A stretch of DNA of 64,000 bases from Roseomonas mucosa (GCA_945878375.1 CAMDWG010000002.1:1-64000); one strand, 5' to 3'; positions 19,015 to 28,800 are shown, counted from the stretch's first letter. Numbers and translations: made by a program. The notes: generated by a model not told the origin, from the sequence alone.

Positions 19015-19766
19015 ACCAGTTCCTGATCGAGATCACCGCGCTGCTGTCCGATTGGCGGATGCTGGCGGCGCTGGCGGTAACGGCGGTGGCCGGGCTGATG
19101 CGCGGCTATTCGGGCTTCGGGACGGCGATCCTGCTGGCGCCGACCTATTCGCTTCTGTGGGGGCCGCGCATCGGCGTGCCGGTGATGCTGCTGATGGAGC
19201 TGTTCGTATCCATGCAGCTGCTGCCGAAGGCGCTGGGCCAGGCGGATCGGCGGGTGATGCTGCCGATCGGCGGGGCGGCGGTGCTGGCGACGCCGCTCGG
19301 CGCCTTCATCCTGCTGACCGCCGACCAGGACATGCTGCGCCGGGCCATCGGCGGCTTCGTGCTGGTCTTCGGGCTGCTGCTGATGTCGGGCTGGCGCTAC
19401 CACGGATCGCGCCCCTTCGCGCTGAATGTGGCGGTGGGGGCGACGGCGGGGCTGCTGAAGGGGGCAACGGGGGTCAGCGGGCCTCCGGTGATCCTCTATC
19501 TGCTAGCGGGGCCCGAGGAAGCGCGGCGGCACCGGGCAAATCTGATCCTGTTCTTCGCCATCGTCTCCGTCATCTCCATCATCCCGCCGGCGCTGGGGGG
19601 GCTGATGGGCTGGGCGGTGCTGGCCAAGATGCTGCTGCTGCTGCCGGTGCTGATGCTGTGCGTGCCGGTGGGCGCGCGGATGTTCCATGTGGTGCCGGAA
19701 CGCTGGTATCGCCGCTTCGCCTTCGGGCTGCTGGTGACGACCGGGACTGTCGTGCTGCTGGCGTGA
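19011..19766 (+). CDS. TauE/SafE family membrane transporter
   Basis: 251 aa from TTG 19011, overlapping the previous stop; upstream codons in this frame lie inside DUF3553. Eight or so hydrophobic segments arranged as two repeats, each with a Gly-rich re-entrant region: AGLMRGYSGFGTAILLAP and AGLLKGATGVSGPPVILYLL. These are the hallmark of the TauE/SafE (DUF81) anion exporters, linked to sulfite, sulfoacetate or other organic anions. The substrate is unknown here. Confidence 0.88.
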   Translation: MNQFLIEITALLSDWRMLAALAVTAVAGLMRGYSGFGTAILLAPTYSLLWGPRIGVPVMLLMELFVSMQLLPKALGQADRRVMLPIGGAAVLATPLGAFILLTADQDMLRRAIGGFVLVFGLLLMSGWRYHGSRPFALNVAVGATAGLLKGATGVSGPPVILYLLAGPEEARRHRANLILFFAIVSVISIIPPALGGLMGWAVLAKMLLLLPVLMLCVPVGARMFHVVPERWYRRFAFGLLVTTGTVVLLA

Positions 19767-19792
19767 GGGGGCTTGCGCTGTCTTGCGGAGCT

Positions 19793-19943
19793 GGTCGTGC
19801 CCCCTCCCGGCTTCGCTGCGCTCGGCCACCCTCCCCCGCTTTGCGGGAGAGGGAACGTCAGCGCAGCCCGCTCCCTCTCCCGCGGAGCGGGGGGCAGCGG
19901 CACTGCCGCTGCGCCGAAGGCTGGTTGGGGAGGGGGCGCGACC
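19793..19943. repeat. Imperfect 151-base inverted repeat, TauE-moaA spacer
   Basis: Outer arms at 19793-19808 and 19928-19943 pair over 16 bases with one mismatch. Smaller dyads are nested inside, including CCCTCCCCCGC/GCGGGAGAGGG (from about 19839) and CAGCGGCA/TGCCGCTG (from about 19894). The spacer 19767-20091 holds no gene. The remaining part (19944-20091) is a leader before moaA with a possible CCCCGG/CCGGGG stem; no riboswitch consensus was recognised. Confidence 0.6.
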
Positions 19944-20091
19944 AACCGTCGTCAACTTCGCCTCCGCACCATAACCCCAGGCACTTGCGCTACCGGGGTC
20001 GGGTGGACCAAATGCTGGGCTTGAGGAAGGACCGGCGCGGGGTGGCAGCCCCGGAAGGCCGACCGCCCATGCCGGGGGGATACCGCCAGCC

Positions 20092-21084
20092 ATGATCGAT
20101 CCGTTCGGGCGTACTGTCAGCTATCTCCGGGTCTCGGTCACCGACCGCTGCGACCTGCGCTGCGTCTATTGCATGGCGGAAGACATGACCTTCCTGCCGA
20201 AGGCGGAAGTCCTGACGCTCGAGGAACTCGACCGGCTCTGCGGCGCCTTCATCGACCTCGGCGTCGAGAAGATCCGCCTGACGGGTGGCGAGCCGCTGGT
20301 GCGGAAGGGCGTGCTCGGCCTGTTCCGCAGCCTCGGCGCAAGGCTCGGCGAAGGCGGGCTGAAGGAGCTGACGGTCACCACCAACGGCACCCAGCTGGTG
20401 AAGATGGCCGACGACATCCGCGCGGCCGGCGTGCGGCGGATCAATGTCTCCCTCGACAGCCTGGACCCCGCGACCTTCACCGCGCTCACCCGCTGGGGGA
20501 AGATCGATCCGACGCTGGACGGCATCTTCGCCGCCAAGGCCGCGGGGCTCGACGTCAAGATCAACGCGGTGGCCATGAAGGGCGTGAATGAAGGCGAGTT
20601 CGACCGGATGATCGCCTGGTGCGGCGAACACGGCTTCGACCTCTGCCTGATCGAGACGATGCCGATGGGCGAGATCGGCGACGACCGCAGCGACCAGTAC
20701 CTGCCGCTATCCCTGGTCCGCGCCCGGCTGCGGGAGAGCTGGACGCTGGAGGAGACGGACTACAAGACCGGCGGCCCTGCGCGGTACTTCACCGTGAAGG
20801 AGACCGGACGGCGGATCGGCTTCATCACGCCGATGACGCATAACTTTTGTGAATCTTGCAACCGCGTGCGCCTGACCTGCACGGGGATGCTGTATATGTG
20901 CCTCGGCCAGGACGACAGCGCCGATCTGCGCCGCGTGCTGCGCGACCCGTCTGTGGACCAGGCGGGGCTGCGCGACGCGATCCTGGAAGCGATCGGGCGC
21001 AAGCCGAAGGGCCATGACTTCGTCATCGACCGCCGCCGCAAGGCCCCGGCCGTGGCGCGCCACATGAGCGTCACCGGCGGCTGA
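20092..21084 (+). CDS. moaA: GTP 3',8-cyclase MoaA
   Basis: 330 aa. Radical SAM enzyme that starts molybdenum-cofactor synthesis by converting GTP to 3',8-cyclo-GTP. N-terminal cluster ligands C20, C24 and C27 in the CDLRCVYC motif; SAM-binding TGGEPLV. The second 4Fe-4S cluster is in the C-terminal domain ([10 protein letters not shown] followed by a third Cys in YMC). Family C-termini usually end in a GG tail; here the last residues are VTGG, which fits. MoaC and other Moco genes are not adjacent. It is separated from the following small gene by 25 bases. Confidence 0.97.
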   Translation: MIDPFGRTVSYLRVSVTDRCDLRCVYCMAEDMTFLPKAEVLTLEELDRLCGAFIDLGVEKIRLTGGEPLVRKGVLGLFRSLGARLGEGGLKELTVTTNGTQLVKMADDIRAAGVRRINVSLDSLDPATFTALTRWGKIDPTLDGIFAAKAAGLDVKINAVAMKGVNEGEFDRMIAWCGEHGFDLCLIETMPMGEIGDDRSDQYLPLSLVRARLRESWTLEETDYKTGGPARYFTVKETGRRIGFITPMTHNFCESCNRVRLTCTGMLYMCLGQDDSADLRRVLRDPSVDQAGLRDAILEAIGRKPKGHDFVIDRRRKAPAVARHMSVTGG

Positions 21085-21109
21085 GCCGGGGACGGGGAGA
21101 GGACGCCGG

Positions 21110-21502
21110 ATGCTGCAGGAACTCGCCAGCCAGCTGGCCATCCCCGGGCTGCCGGAGTGGATGGGGCTTGTCGTGCTGGCCGCCCTGGCGCTCGCGGCGC
21201 TGGCCTATCTGCTGATGCCCTTCAGCGTCTTCGGCGTGAAGGGAAGGCTGGATGCGATCGAGGCGCGGCTGGATGAGATCCAGGCCGAGATCCGTACCCT
21301 CGCGCTGCGCCTCCCCGAACCCCAGCGCGGCCGCCGCGCGGCGGTGGAGGATGATTGGGCCGAGCCGGTCGCCGCGCCGCGCCGTGCGGACCCCGCGCCG
21401 GTCCTGCGTGCGACCCCCCCGGTGCCGCCCCCGGCCGCCTGGCCCGATCGCGGCGGCACCCGCGCCGAGCCGCGCGTGGAGTGGCCCAGCGACCGCCGAT
21501 AG
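21110..21502 (+). CDS. Hypothetical one-helix membrane protein
   Basis: 130 aa, no family recognised. A short N-terminal segment (ASQLAIPGLPEW) is followed by a strong membrane helix at ~19-38, then a charged coiled-coil-like stretch with regular I/L spacing (RLDAIEARLDEIQAEIRTL, ~47-65). The C-terminal half is Pro/Arg/Ala-rich and probably disordered. The layout suggests a small inner-membrane scaffold facing the cytoplasm. It ends 4 bases before the stop of the convergent small secreted protein. A good ribosome site (GGGGAGAGG) precedes its ATG. Confidence 0.65.
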   Translation: MLQELASQLAIPGLPEWMGLVVLAALALAALAYLLMPFSVFGVKGRLDAIEARLDEIQAEIRTLALRLPEPQRGRRAAVEDDWAEPVAAPRRADPAPVLRATPPVPPPAAWPDRGGTRAEPRVEWPSDRR

Positions 21503-21505
21503 CCC

Positions 21506-21721
21506 TCAGCCCGCCGGCCGCTGCGGCGGGCGGGACGGGTTCTGGATGCAACTGGCCCTGTCCTGGTAGCAGGCCGCGACGCAAGCGCCGGCCGGCCCCG
21601 CGCCGCACTCTGCCGCGCATTGGCGGAAGGCGCTTTCGCAGCGCTGCACGCCCTGGGCCGTCGCGCCGGGCGAAGCCAGGATGGCGAACAGGAACAGCGG
21701 GATCACGAGGCGGCGTGGCAT
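21506..21721 (-). CDS. Small secreted six-cysteine protein
   Basis: 71 aa, no family recognised. A clear signal peptide (MPRRLVIPLFLFAILASPG, cleavage near ATAQ) leaves a mature part of ~48 residues. This contains exactly six Cys spaced symmetrically as C-x6-C-x3-C-x7-C-x3-C-x6-C, then a short Pro/Arg tail. The central part is a twin CX3C pattern, as in disulfide-pinned helical hairpins. Predicted to be periplasmic or secreted and to carry three disulfides. Codon use and GC are like the neighbours. Real-gene status is supported by the combination of signal peptide and ordered cysteines. Confidence 0.65.
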   Translation of the reverse strand: MPRRLVIPLFLFAILASPGATAQGVQRCESAFRQCAAECGAGPAGACVAACYQDRASCIQNPSRPPQRPAG

Positions 21722-21856
21722 GGCATCATCCGGGGTTGTGCGCCTGCCAGGATAGGACAGGCCTGCCGCGCGCGGTGGTCACAAGCCGGAATGGCCCTCG
21801 GGACTTGCCGCGCCCTGGCCCGCGATGCTTGATGCGCCACTGCCGGAGAGCGCCAT

Positions 21857-22723
21857 ATGCGGGTTGCCGTCATCCAGATGAACCAGGGCTCCGACAAGGC
21901 CGCCAATATCGGCCAGGCGCGGCGCCTGATCGAAGCCGCGCTCGCAGCGGACCGGCCGGACATGGTCACCCTGCCCGAGACCTGGACCAACCTCGGCGGC
22001 GGGCGCGATGCGCGCATGAGCGCGGCCGAGACCCTGCCCGAGCCGGGCGGGGAGGGTGGGGAGGCCTATGAATTCCTCCGTTCCGTCGCGCGCGCCAACC
22101 GCATCCATGTCCATGGCGGCTCCCTGATCGAGAAGGGCGCCGACAAGCTGTTCAACACCTCCCTGGTCTTCGACCCGGAGGGGCGGGAAGTCGCGCGCTA
22201 CCGCAAGATCCACCTGTTCGACATCACGGGGCCGGACGGCACCGGCTATCGCGAAAGCGCGCTGTATGGCGCGGGCGATGCGCTGGTCTGCGTGGAGGCG
22301 GGTGGCGTGAAATGGGGCCTGACCATCTGCTACGACATGCGCTTCGCTGAGCAATTCGTCGCCCTGCGCCAGATGGGGGCGGAGGCGATCCTGGTGCCCT
22401 CCAACTTCACGCTGCAGACCGGCAAGGACCATTGGGAAGTGCTGCTGCGCGCCCGCGCGATCGAGACGCAATGCTGGATCGCCGCCGCCGCGTCGCACGG
22501 CGCCTATGAGGAACGCGGCGCGACGCGGCAGGTCTATGGCCATTCGCTGATCTGCGACCCCTGGGGGCATGTGGTGGCGAAGTGCAGCGACGGGGTGGGC
22601 TTCGCCACCGCCCGCATCGACCCAGCCCTGACGGCGCGTGTGCGGCGGGACATGCCGGTGCTCGAGCATCGCGCGGCGCGGCGCGTGGACGCGCTGGGCG
22701 CGGCGCGTCCGGACGCGTCGTGA
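21857..22723 (+). CDS. Carbon-nitrogen hydrolase (nitrilase superfamily)
   Basis: 288 aa, cytoplasmic. The catalytic triad is visible: Glu41 in [12 protein letters not shown], Lys117 in RYRKIHLFD, and Cys158 in LTICYDMRF. The set KIHLFDI and [11 protein letters not shown] resembles the NIT2/omega-amidase-deaminated-glutathione amidase branch, which hydrolyses alpha-ketoglutaramate or deaminated glutathione. This finer role is inference. The stop overlaps the GTG start of NAD kinase, implying coupled translation. Confidence 0.92.
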   Translation: MRVAVIQMNQGSDKAANIGQARRLIEAALAADRPDMVTLPETWTNLGGGRDARMSAAETLPEPGGEGGEAYEFLRSVARANRIHVHGGSLIEKGADKLFNTSLVFDPEGREVARYRKIHLFDITGPDGTGYRESALYGAGDALVCVEAGGVKWGLTICYDMRFAEQFVALRQMGAEAILVPSNFTLQTGKDHWEVLLRARAIETQCWIAAAASHGAYEERGATRQVYGHSLICDPWGHVVAKCSDGVGFATARIDPALTARVRRDMPVLEHRAARRVDALGAARPDAS

Positions 22724-23490
22724 CCACCGCCCCCCGCATCGCTTTCCTTGCCGCGCCCACCGAAGTCGCGCGCGCGGCGCAGGACCGGCTGGCCGCCATC
22801 CACGGCGCCGCGCCGCTCGACCGGGCGGATGTCGTCGTCGCGCTCGGCGGCGACGGGATGATGCTGGAAACCCAGCACCGCATGCTCGGCCGCAACCTGC
22901 CGGTCTATGGGATGAATTGCGGCTCCGTCGGCTTCCTCATGAACGACTATCGGGAGGAGGGGCTGGCCGAACGCCTGGCCGCCGCGCAGGCCGCGATGCT
23001 GCATCCGCTGCGGATGCGCGCCTTCACCGGCGGCGCGACGGTGATGGAGGCACTGGCGATCAACGAGGTCTCCCTGCTGCGGGAGACGCGCCAGGCGGCC
23101 AAGATCCGCGTGATGGTGGATGGCAAGACGCGGCTGGCGGAGTTGATCTGCGACGGCATCCTGGTGTCCACCCCGGCCGGCAGCACGGCCTATAACCTGT
23201 CGGCGCATGGCCCGATCATCCCGCTCGGCGCCAATCTGCTGCCCTTGACCCCGATCAGCGCCTTCCGTCCCCGCCGCTGGCGCGGCGCCCTGCTGCCGGC
23301 CGAGGCAGAGGTGGTGTTCGAGGTGCTGGAGGCCGAAAAGCGCCCCGTCTCCGCCACCGCCGACTACACAGAGGTCCGCGACGTTCGAAGGGTGGAGGTG
23401 CGGGAGGACCGGACGGTCAGCCTGACCATGCTGTTCGACCCCGACCACGGCCTGAGCGAGCGGATCATCGCGGAGCAATTCACGGTCTGA
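22720..23490 (+). CDS. nadK: NAD kinase
   Basis: 256 aa using GTG 22720, which overlaps the previous stop; the frame is open upstream but that part lies in the nitrilase gene. Phosphorylates NAD to NADP with ATP or polyphosphate. The signature GGDG is at ~44-47 ([13 protein letters not shown]). Further motifs are [12 protein letters not shown] (substrate binding) and [23 protein letters not shown]. The short length is typical of the alphaproteobacterial NadK group. Confidence 0.95.
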   Translation: MTTAPRIAFLAAPTEVARAAQDRLAAIHGAAPLDRADVVVALGGDGMMLETQHRMLGRNLPVYGMNCGSVGFLMNDYREEGLAERLAAAQAAMLHPLRMRAFTGGATVMEALAINEVSLLRETRQAAKIRVMVDGKTRLAELICDGILVSTPAGSTAYNLSAHGPIIPLGANLLPLTPISAFRPRRWRGALLPAEAEVVFEVLEAEKRPVSATADYTEVRDVRRVEVREDRTVSLTMLFDPDHGLSERIIAEQFTV

Positions 23491-23553
23491 GCCAGATGCG
23501 ACCAGATGGGCGCATCTGGCCGCATGTCCTGATCCAGACACTATCGCCTCATC

Positions 23554-23679
23554 AGCAGCGCCCGATCGAGTTGACCCGCTCCGCGGGTCGGCTGATCGAG
23601 TATAAGCTGCTCTAGATACATTTTTTCTAGAGAAAAAAATCCGATCTGACTAATTCAGGCAGATCGGATATTGCTCTAG
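23554..23679 (-). repeat. Composite palindromic repeat, copy B (inverted)
   Basis: Reverse-complement relative of copy A. Hairpin 2 (23554-23615) is partly decayed: the left arm is conserved over 20 bases but the right arm differs from 23590 on. The A/T-rich spacer and hairpin 1 (23627-23679) follow, with two mismatches in the inner arms. It lies in the 305-base spacer (23491-23795) between nadK and the convergent malate synthase gene. No gene is seen in that spacer. Confidence 0.88.
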
Positions 23680-23795
23680 CAGGCTGCGGATATTCGGCTG
23701 CTCAGATCCGCGAAGGTCTGGTCAGCCGTCGTTGGAGGCAGCGGGTCGGACGATGCGTGCATCGGATTGGAAGACGGGGTTAAGGGGGGGCCGTC

Positions 23796-25961
23796 TCAGC
23801 CGCCCCGCTTCGCCTCTCGCCGGCGGCGGTGCAGGACGAATTCGGTGTAGCCGTTCGGCTGGCTCATGCCTTCGAACACCAGGTCGCAGGCCGCCTTGAA
23901 GGCCACGCCGTCGAAGCCGGGCGCCATCGGCACATAGGCCGCATCGCCCGCATTCTGCCGGTCCACCACCGCCGCCATGCGCTTCATCGTCTCCATCACC
24001 TGCTCTGTCGAGCAGATGCCGTGGCGCAGCCAGTTGGCGATGTGCTGGGCGGAGATGCGCAGCGTCGCGCGGTCTTCCATCAGCCCGACATTGTTGATGT
24101 CCGGCACCTTGGAACAGCCGACGCCCTGGTCCACCCAGCGCACGACATAACCCAGGATGCCCTGGGCGTTGTTGTCGAGTTCGGCCTGCACATCGGCCGG
24201 CGCCCAGTTGGTGTTCTCGGCCAGCGGCACCGTCAGGATGTCATCGAGCGCGGCGCGGCGGCCGCCAGCGGCCAGTTCCGCCTGCCGCGCGGCCACATCG
24301 ACCTCGTGATAATGCAGCGCATGCAGCGTCGCGGCGGTGGGGGAGGGGACCCAGGCCGTGTTCGCGCCCGCCTTCGGATGCGCGACCTTCTGCTGGATCA
24401 TCGCCGCCATCATGTCGGGCATCGCCCACATGCCCTTGCCGATCTGCGCGCGGCCGCGCAGGCCGCAGGCCAGGCCGACATCGACGTTCCAATCCTCATA
24501 GGCCTTGATCCAGGCGAGGCCCTTCATGTCGTTCTTGCGAACCACCGCGCCGGCTTCCATCGAGGTATGGATCTCGTCGCCGGTGCGGTCGAGGAAGCCG
24601 GTGTTGATGAACACCACGCGGTCCTTCGCGGCCTTGATGCAGGCCTTGAGGTTCACGGTCGTACGCCGTTCCTCGTCCATGATGCCCATCTTGAGCGTGG
24701 CGCGCGTCAGGCCGAGCGCGTCTTCCACCTTGGCGAACAGCGCGTCGGCGGCGGCCACTTCTTCCGGCCCGTGCATCTTGGGCTTCACGATGTAGACGCT
24801 GCCCGCGCGGGAATTCAGGCGCTTGCCGCGGATGTCGTGCAGCGCGATCGTCGCGGTGCACATCGCGTCCAGCACCGTCTCCGGCACCTCCGCACCATCG
24901 AGCGTCACGGCATCCGTCATCATGTGGTGGCCGACATTGCGGACCAGCATCACCGAACGGCCATGCAGCGTCACCGCGCCGCCGGCAGGGGTCTTCCAGA
25001 CGCGGTCCGCATTGAGCCGGCGCGTCACCACCTTGCCGCCCTTCTCGAGATCGGCCGTGAGGTCGCCCTTCATCAGGCCGAGCCAGTTCCGATAGACCGC
25101 GACCTTGTCCTCGGCATCCACCGCCGCGACGGAATCCTCGCAGTCCTGGATCGTGGTCAGCGCGGCTTCCATGACCAAGTCGGCGATGCCGGCCGGGTCT
25201 TCCTTGCCGATCGCGCTGGTGCGGTCGATGCGGATTTCAATGTGCAGGCCGTGATTGACCAGCAGCACCGCCTCCGGCGCCCAGGGCTCGCCCTGGAAGC
25301 CGACGCATTGGCCGGGCCGCGCGAGGCCCACCTTGCGCCCATCGGCCAGCGCGACGGACAGCGTACCGGCCTCGATCGCATAGCCGGTGGCATCGGTGTG
25401 GGACACGCCGCCGGCGAGCGGGGCGGCCTTGTCCAGCACGGCGCGGGCGAAGGCGATCACCTTGGCGCCGCGGGCCGGGTTGTAGCCGCGGCCGCGTTCG
25501 GCGCCGTCCGTCTCTGGGAGAGCGTCGGTGCCATAGAGCGCGTCATACAGGCTGCCCCAGCGGGCATTCGCGGCATTCAGCGCGTAGCGGGCGTTGGAGA
25601 CGGGAACGACCAGCTGCGGGCCGGCCATCTGGGCGATCTCGGCATCCACATCGGTGGTGCCGACCTGGAAATCCGCGGGCTCCGGCGCGAGGTAGCCGAT
25701 CTCCGCCAGGAAGGCCTTGTAGGCTGGCAGATCCACCGGGCGTGCGGGGTTGGCGCGGTGCCAGGCATCGATCCGGGCTTGCAGCGCGTCGCGCTTGGAC
25801 AGCAATTCCGCGTTGCGCGGCGCCCAGTCGCGCAGGATGGCTTCCAGCGCGGGCCAGAAGCGCGCGGCGTCCACGCCGCTGCCCGGCAGGGCCTCGTTCT
25901 CGATGAAGTCGTGCAAGCCGGCCGCCACGCCAAGGCCGCCGATCCGGACCGTTCCTGCCAC
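23796..25961 (-). CDS. glcB: Malate synthase G
   Basis: 721 aa from GTG 25961, chosen because GGGAG lies 9 bases upstream and the product then starts as in MSG ([19 protein letters not shown]). A longer frame upstream to 26117 adds 52 residues without homology. Condenses glyoxylate with acetyl-CoA to malate. Family segments: [29 protein letters not shown], the domain insert, [21 protein letters not shown] (split here as [13 protein letters not shown]), and the C-terminal region with [14 protein letters not shown]. Length equals E. coli GlcB (723 aa). No isocitrate lyase or glycolate oxidase is adjacent. It is divergent from a GntR regulator that may control it. Confidence 0.96.
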   Translation of the reverse strand: MAGTVRIGGLGVAAGLHDFIENEALPGSGVDAARFWPALEAILRDWAPRNAELLSKRDALQARIDAWHRANPARPVDLPAYKAFLAEIGYLAPEPADFQVGTTDVDAEIAQMAGPQLVVPVSNARYALNAANARWGSLYDALYGTDALPETDGAERGRGYNPARGAKVIAFARAVLDKAAPLAGGVSHTDATGYAIEAGTLSVALADGRKVGLARPGQCVGFQGEPWAPEAVLLVNHGLHIEIRIDRTSAIGKEDPAGIADLVMEAALTTIQDCEDSVAAVDAEDKVAVYRNWLGLMKGDLTADLEKGGKVVTRRLNADRVWKTPAGGAVTLHGRSVMLVRNVGHHMMTDAVTLDGAEVPETVLDAMCTATIALHDIRGKRLNSRAGSVYIVKPKMHGPEEVAAADALFAKVEDALGLTRATLKMGIMDEERRTTVNLKACIKAAKDRVVFINTGFLDRTGDEIHTSMEAGAVVRKNDMKGLAWIKAYEDWNVDVGLACGLRGRAQIGKGMWAMPDMMAAMIQQKVAHPKAGANTAWVPSPTAATLHALHYHEVDVAARQAELAAGGRRAALDDILTVPLAENTNWAPADVQAELDNNAQGILGYVVRWVDQGVGCSKVPDINNVGLMEDRATLRISAQHIANWLRHGICSTEQVMETMKRMAAVVDRQNAGDAAYVPMAPGFDGVAFKAACDLVFEGMSQPNGYTEFVLHRRRREAKRGG

Positions 25962-26139
25962 CGTGCCGTACTCCCTGTCTGGCCCTGTCTGGCCGGCCAC
26001 CCGCGAGGTCGAAGTTCCACAATGGGAAGGCCGACGAAGGCCGCCGGGTTTGGGGTCTATCGCGGCCGGAGGCAAGGGGGCGGGCCTGGAGCCAGTCGCC
26101 AGCGGCCCGACCCGCACCGCGGCAGCGTTGCCTTAGGGT

Positions 26140-26160
26140 GACACTGTGCAGCGCAGTGTC
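26140..26160. promoter_or_regulatory. Dyad in glcB-GntR divergent region
   Basis: GACACTG (26140-26146) and CAGTGTC (26154-26160) form perfect 7-base arms; counting the centre, 18 of 21 positions are symmetric. It lies 77 bases before the GntR start and about 180 bases before the glcB start, in a 276-base region with no other gene. Position suits an operator for the GntR protein. No experimental site is known to me for this protein. Confidence 0.45.
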
Positions 26161-26237
26161 GTTTGCGGGCCACACCGGACTTCATCAACCGGCGATAGAT
26201 CAGTAGGGTCCGACATTCCCCAGGGTCGATACCTTCC

Positions 26238-26999
26238 GTGAGCCCAACTGCCCTGAGCCCTTCCAAGCCTGGCGCGGCCGCCGCCGCCGTGGCCGATCCG
26301 CGCCCCGATGACGGCGCGACGCGGCGCATGGCACCCGTCCAGCCCCGCACCATGGTGGACCAGGCCGCAGAAGCCATCGTCGCCGCCGCCACAAGCGGCG
26401 CCTTCCTGCCCGGCGCCCGGCTGGTCGAGGCGGAGATCGCCCGCGACCTCGGCATCAGCCGCGTCCCCGTGCGGGAAGCGCTGCGGCTGCTCGAAAGCCA
26501 GGGCATCGTCGTCAGCACCCCCTACAAGGGCATGCGGCTGATGCAGGTGACCAACCAGGGCGTCGCGGAACTGACCCGCGTGCGAACCGCCCTGGAATCG
26601 CTCGCGGTGCGAGAGATCGTAGCGGCGGGCGGCGGCGAGGCGCGGCTGGCGGCCGCGCGTCGCGCGGCTGCGGTGCATGAGGCGCAGCTCGCTGGCGGCG
26701 ACCTTGCTGCCATTATCGGCGCGGATGTGGTGTTCCATGGCGAGCTTTGCCGCGCCTCGGGCAATGCCGTGCTGCATGCGCTGTGGTCCAGCCTGGCGCG
26801 GCAATTGGCGGTCGTCTGGGGGCTTGGCCAAGGCGCGCTGCGGGGCGAGGATTTGGTCGCCGAGCATCACAGGCTGCTCGATCACCTGGCCAAGGGTGAC
26901 GCCCCTGGCGCCCTGACCGCGCTCGAGGGCCATTTGGCCTGGCAGGAGATGTTCGACTTCGAGGACGCCATCGAGGCCCGCAAGCGCGCCGGGCGGTAA
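26238..26999 (+). CDS. GntR-family regulator, FCD (FadR) type
   Basis: 253 aa from GTG 26238. Residues ~1-35 are a low-complexity lead. Residues ~36-105 form a winged helix-turn-helix (LVEAEIARDLGISRVPVREAL, recognition helix SRVPVREALRLL). Residues ~110-245 form an FCD ligand domain with the Asp/His metal-carboxylate positions (FHGELCRASGN, HHRLLDHL). FCD regulators sense small organic acids such as glycolate, lactate or sugar acids. Candidate targets are the divergent glcB and the downstream ggt-Bug genes on the same strand. Confidence 0.92.
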   Translation: MSPTALSPSKPGAAAAAVADPRPDDGATRRMAPVQPRTMVDQAAEAIVAAATSGAFLPGARLVEAEIARDLGISRVPVREALRLLESQGIVVSTPYKGMRLMQVTNQGVAELTRVRTALESLAVREIVAAGGGEARLAAARRAAAVHEAQLAGGDLAAIIGADVVFHGELCRASGNAVLHALWSSLARQLAVVWGLGQGALRGEDLVAEHHRLLDHLAKGDAPGALTALEGHLAWQEMFDFEDAIEARKRAGR

Positions 27000-27064
27000 C
27001 GCCCGCCCGGTCTTGCCCACCTGCGCGAGCCGGCCGATCCTTCCCCGACAGAAGGATCGCCCCC

Positions 27065-28645
27065 ATGCCGCTCGGCTATGACCCGCCCCCGCATACCACC
27101 CAGCATTGGCAGGTGACGAAGCCCGCTGCGCGCGGCCGCCGCGGTATGGTGGCCAGCCAGTCCCGGGCCGCCGCAGAGGCCGGCATCGCCATTCTCGAAG
27201 CGGGCGGCAACGCGGCGGACGCCGCCGCCGGCATGGCCTTCGCGCTGGCCGCGATGGAGCCCTGGAATTCGGGCCTGGGCGGCATCGGCTTCGCACTGGT
27301 CGCCGGGCCGGGAATGGCGGCGCAGACCCTTGATTTCGGCCCGGTCTCGCCCGGGCGGCTCGACCCCTCGCAGTTCCCGATGACGGGGCGGATGAAGCAG
27401 GATCTGTTCTCCTGGCCCGAGGTGGAGGGCGACCGGAACATCCATGGGCCGCTATCCTTCGTCGTCCCGTCTTCCGTCGCGGGCTATGCCGCGCTGCATG
27501 AGGCGCATGGCAGGCTACCGGCGGCGGATGTGCTGGCCCCTGCCATCGCGCTGGCCCGGCGCGGCCTGCCGCAGGATTGGTACACGACGCTGAAGGTGGC
27601 CAATGCCGCCTCCACCCTACGGCTGTATCCCGAATCGGCCCGCATCTACCTGCCGAACGGGCTGCCGCCGGTCGCCCCCTATCAGGGCAGCCCCGGCTTC
27701 TTCCGCCTGGGCGCGCTGGCCGAGACGCTGGAACGCCTCGCCCGCGCGGGCCTGCGGGACTTCTATGAAGGAGAGGTCGCGCAGGCCATCGCTGCGGATG
27801 TCGCGGAGATGGGCGGCGTGCTCTCGGCCGAAGACCTTGCCTTGTGCCGGGCGCGCTTCCTGCCGGCGGTCTCGGTGCCCTGGCGCGGGCGGACGCTCCA
27901 TCTCTCGGCCGGGTTGACCGCCGCGCCCACCTTCCGCCGTGTCCTGGCGCTGATGGAGGATGCGGATTGGTCGGGCGCCGCGCCCTCCACCCCCTGGCAC
28001 CTGCATTTCGCGCGCGCGATGCAGACGGCCTATGCCGAACGGCTGGCGGGCCTCGGCGATGCAGAGCCGAAGGGATCGGATAGCTGCACCACCCACCTGA
28101 CCGTCTGCGACGCGGATGGGATGATGGTGGCGATGACGACGACGCTGCTGTCGTCGATGGGCAGCCGCGTGGTGCTGCCGCGCTCCGGCGTGCTGATGAA
28201 CAATGGCGTGATGTGGTTCGATCCGCGTCCCGGCACGCCGAACGCCATCGGGCCGGGCAAGCGGCCGCTGACCAACATGTCGCCGGTGATCGCGACGGAT
28301 GCGGCGGGGGTGCCGGCGATGGCGCTCGGCGCGTCTGGCGGGCGGCGCATCCTGGCCGCCGTGTTCCAGATGCTGGCGCTGACCGCCGGCTTCGGCATGG
28401 ACCCGGACGCGGCGGCGCATCACCCGCGGCTGGATGTCTCGGGGCCGGAGGGCGCGACGGCGGATCGCCGCCTGCCGGCGGCGACGCTGGACGGGCTGGC
28501 CGCGATGGGGCCGCTGGAGGTCGTGGAGCATGCCGTGCTGCCGGTGAACTTCGCCTGCCCGAACCTGATCGCCATTGGCCCGGATGGCCTTCGGACAGGG
28601 GTGAGCGACGCGATGTCGCCCTGGTCGGCCGCACTCGCCCAGTAG
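27065..28645 (+). CDS. Gamma-glutamyltransferase family protein
   Basis: 526 aa. N-terminal nucleophile enzyme: self-cleavage before Thr342 in the motif CTTHLTVCD would give subunits of ~341 and ~185 residues. The segment GKRPLTNMSPVI after it is the oxyanion/loop region. The N-terminal part has GMVASQSRAAAEAGIAILEAGGNAADAA, typical of the family. No signal peptide is visible, so a cytoplasmic YwrD-like hydrolase is more likely than periplasmic glutathione GGT. Substrates may be gamma-glutamyl amides. It sits between a GntR regulator and a Bug protein. Confidence 0.88.
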   Translation: MPLGYDPPPHTTQHWQVTKPAARGRRGMVASQSRAAAEAGIAILEAGGNAADAAAGMAFALAAMEPWNSGLGGIGFALVAGPGMAAQTLDFGPVSPGRLDPSQFPMTGRMKQDLFSWPEVEGDRNIHGPLSFVVPSSVAGYAALHEAHGRLPAADVLAPAIALARRGLPQDWYTTLKVANAASTLRLYPESARIYLPNGLPPVAPYQGSPGFFRLGALAETLERLARAGLRDFYEGEVAQAIAADVAEMGGVLSAEDLALCRARFLPAVSVPWRGRTLHLSAGLTAAPTFRRVLALMEDADWSGAAPSTPWHLHFARAMQTAYAERLAGLGDAEPKGSDSCTTHLTVCDADGMMVAMTTTLLSSMGSRVVLPRSGVLMNNGVMWFDPRPGTPNAIGPGKRPLTNMSPVIATDAAGVPAMALGASGGRRILAAVFQMLALTAGFGMDPDAAAHHPRLDVSGPEGATADRRLPAATLDGLAAMGPLEVVEHAVLPVNFACPNLIAIGPDGLRTGVSDAMSPWSAALAQ

Positions 28646-28800
28646 CGGGCCGGCGCCAGCGGAGGTCAGCGGCGGCTTATGGTACGGCGGCACGATGCTT
28701 GCTGACTGACGGGGCAGGGAGCGTATCCGCCCGCCTGCCTCAGGCTGACTGCCTGCGGCGCGAGCAGGCTGCGCACCTTGTGACCTTCAGGAGCGCATCC

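Noticed and set aside
19944-20091. Molybdenum-cofactor riboswitch before moaA
   Set aside because: A CCCCGG/CCGGGG stem and GC-rich leader are present, but the conserved Moco RNA core could not be recognised by eye. A covariance search would be needed.
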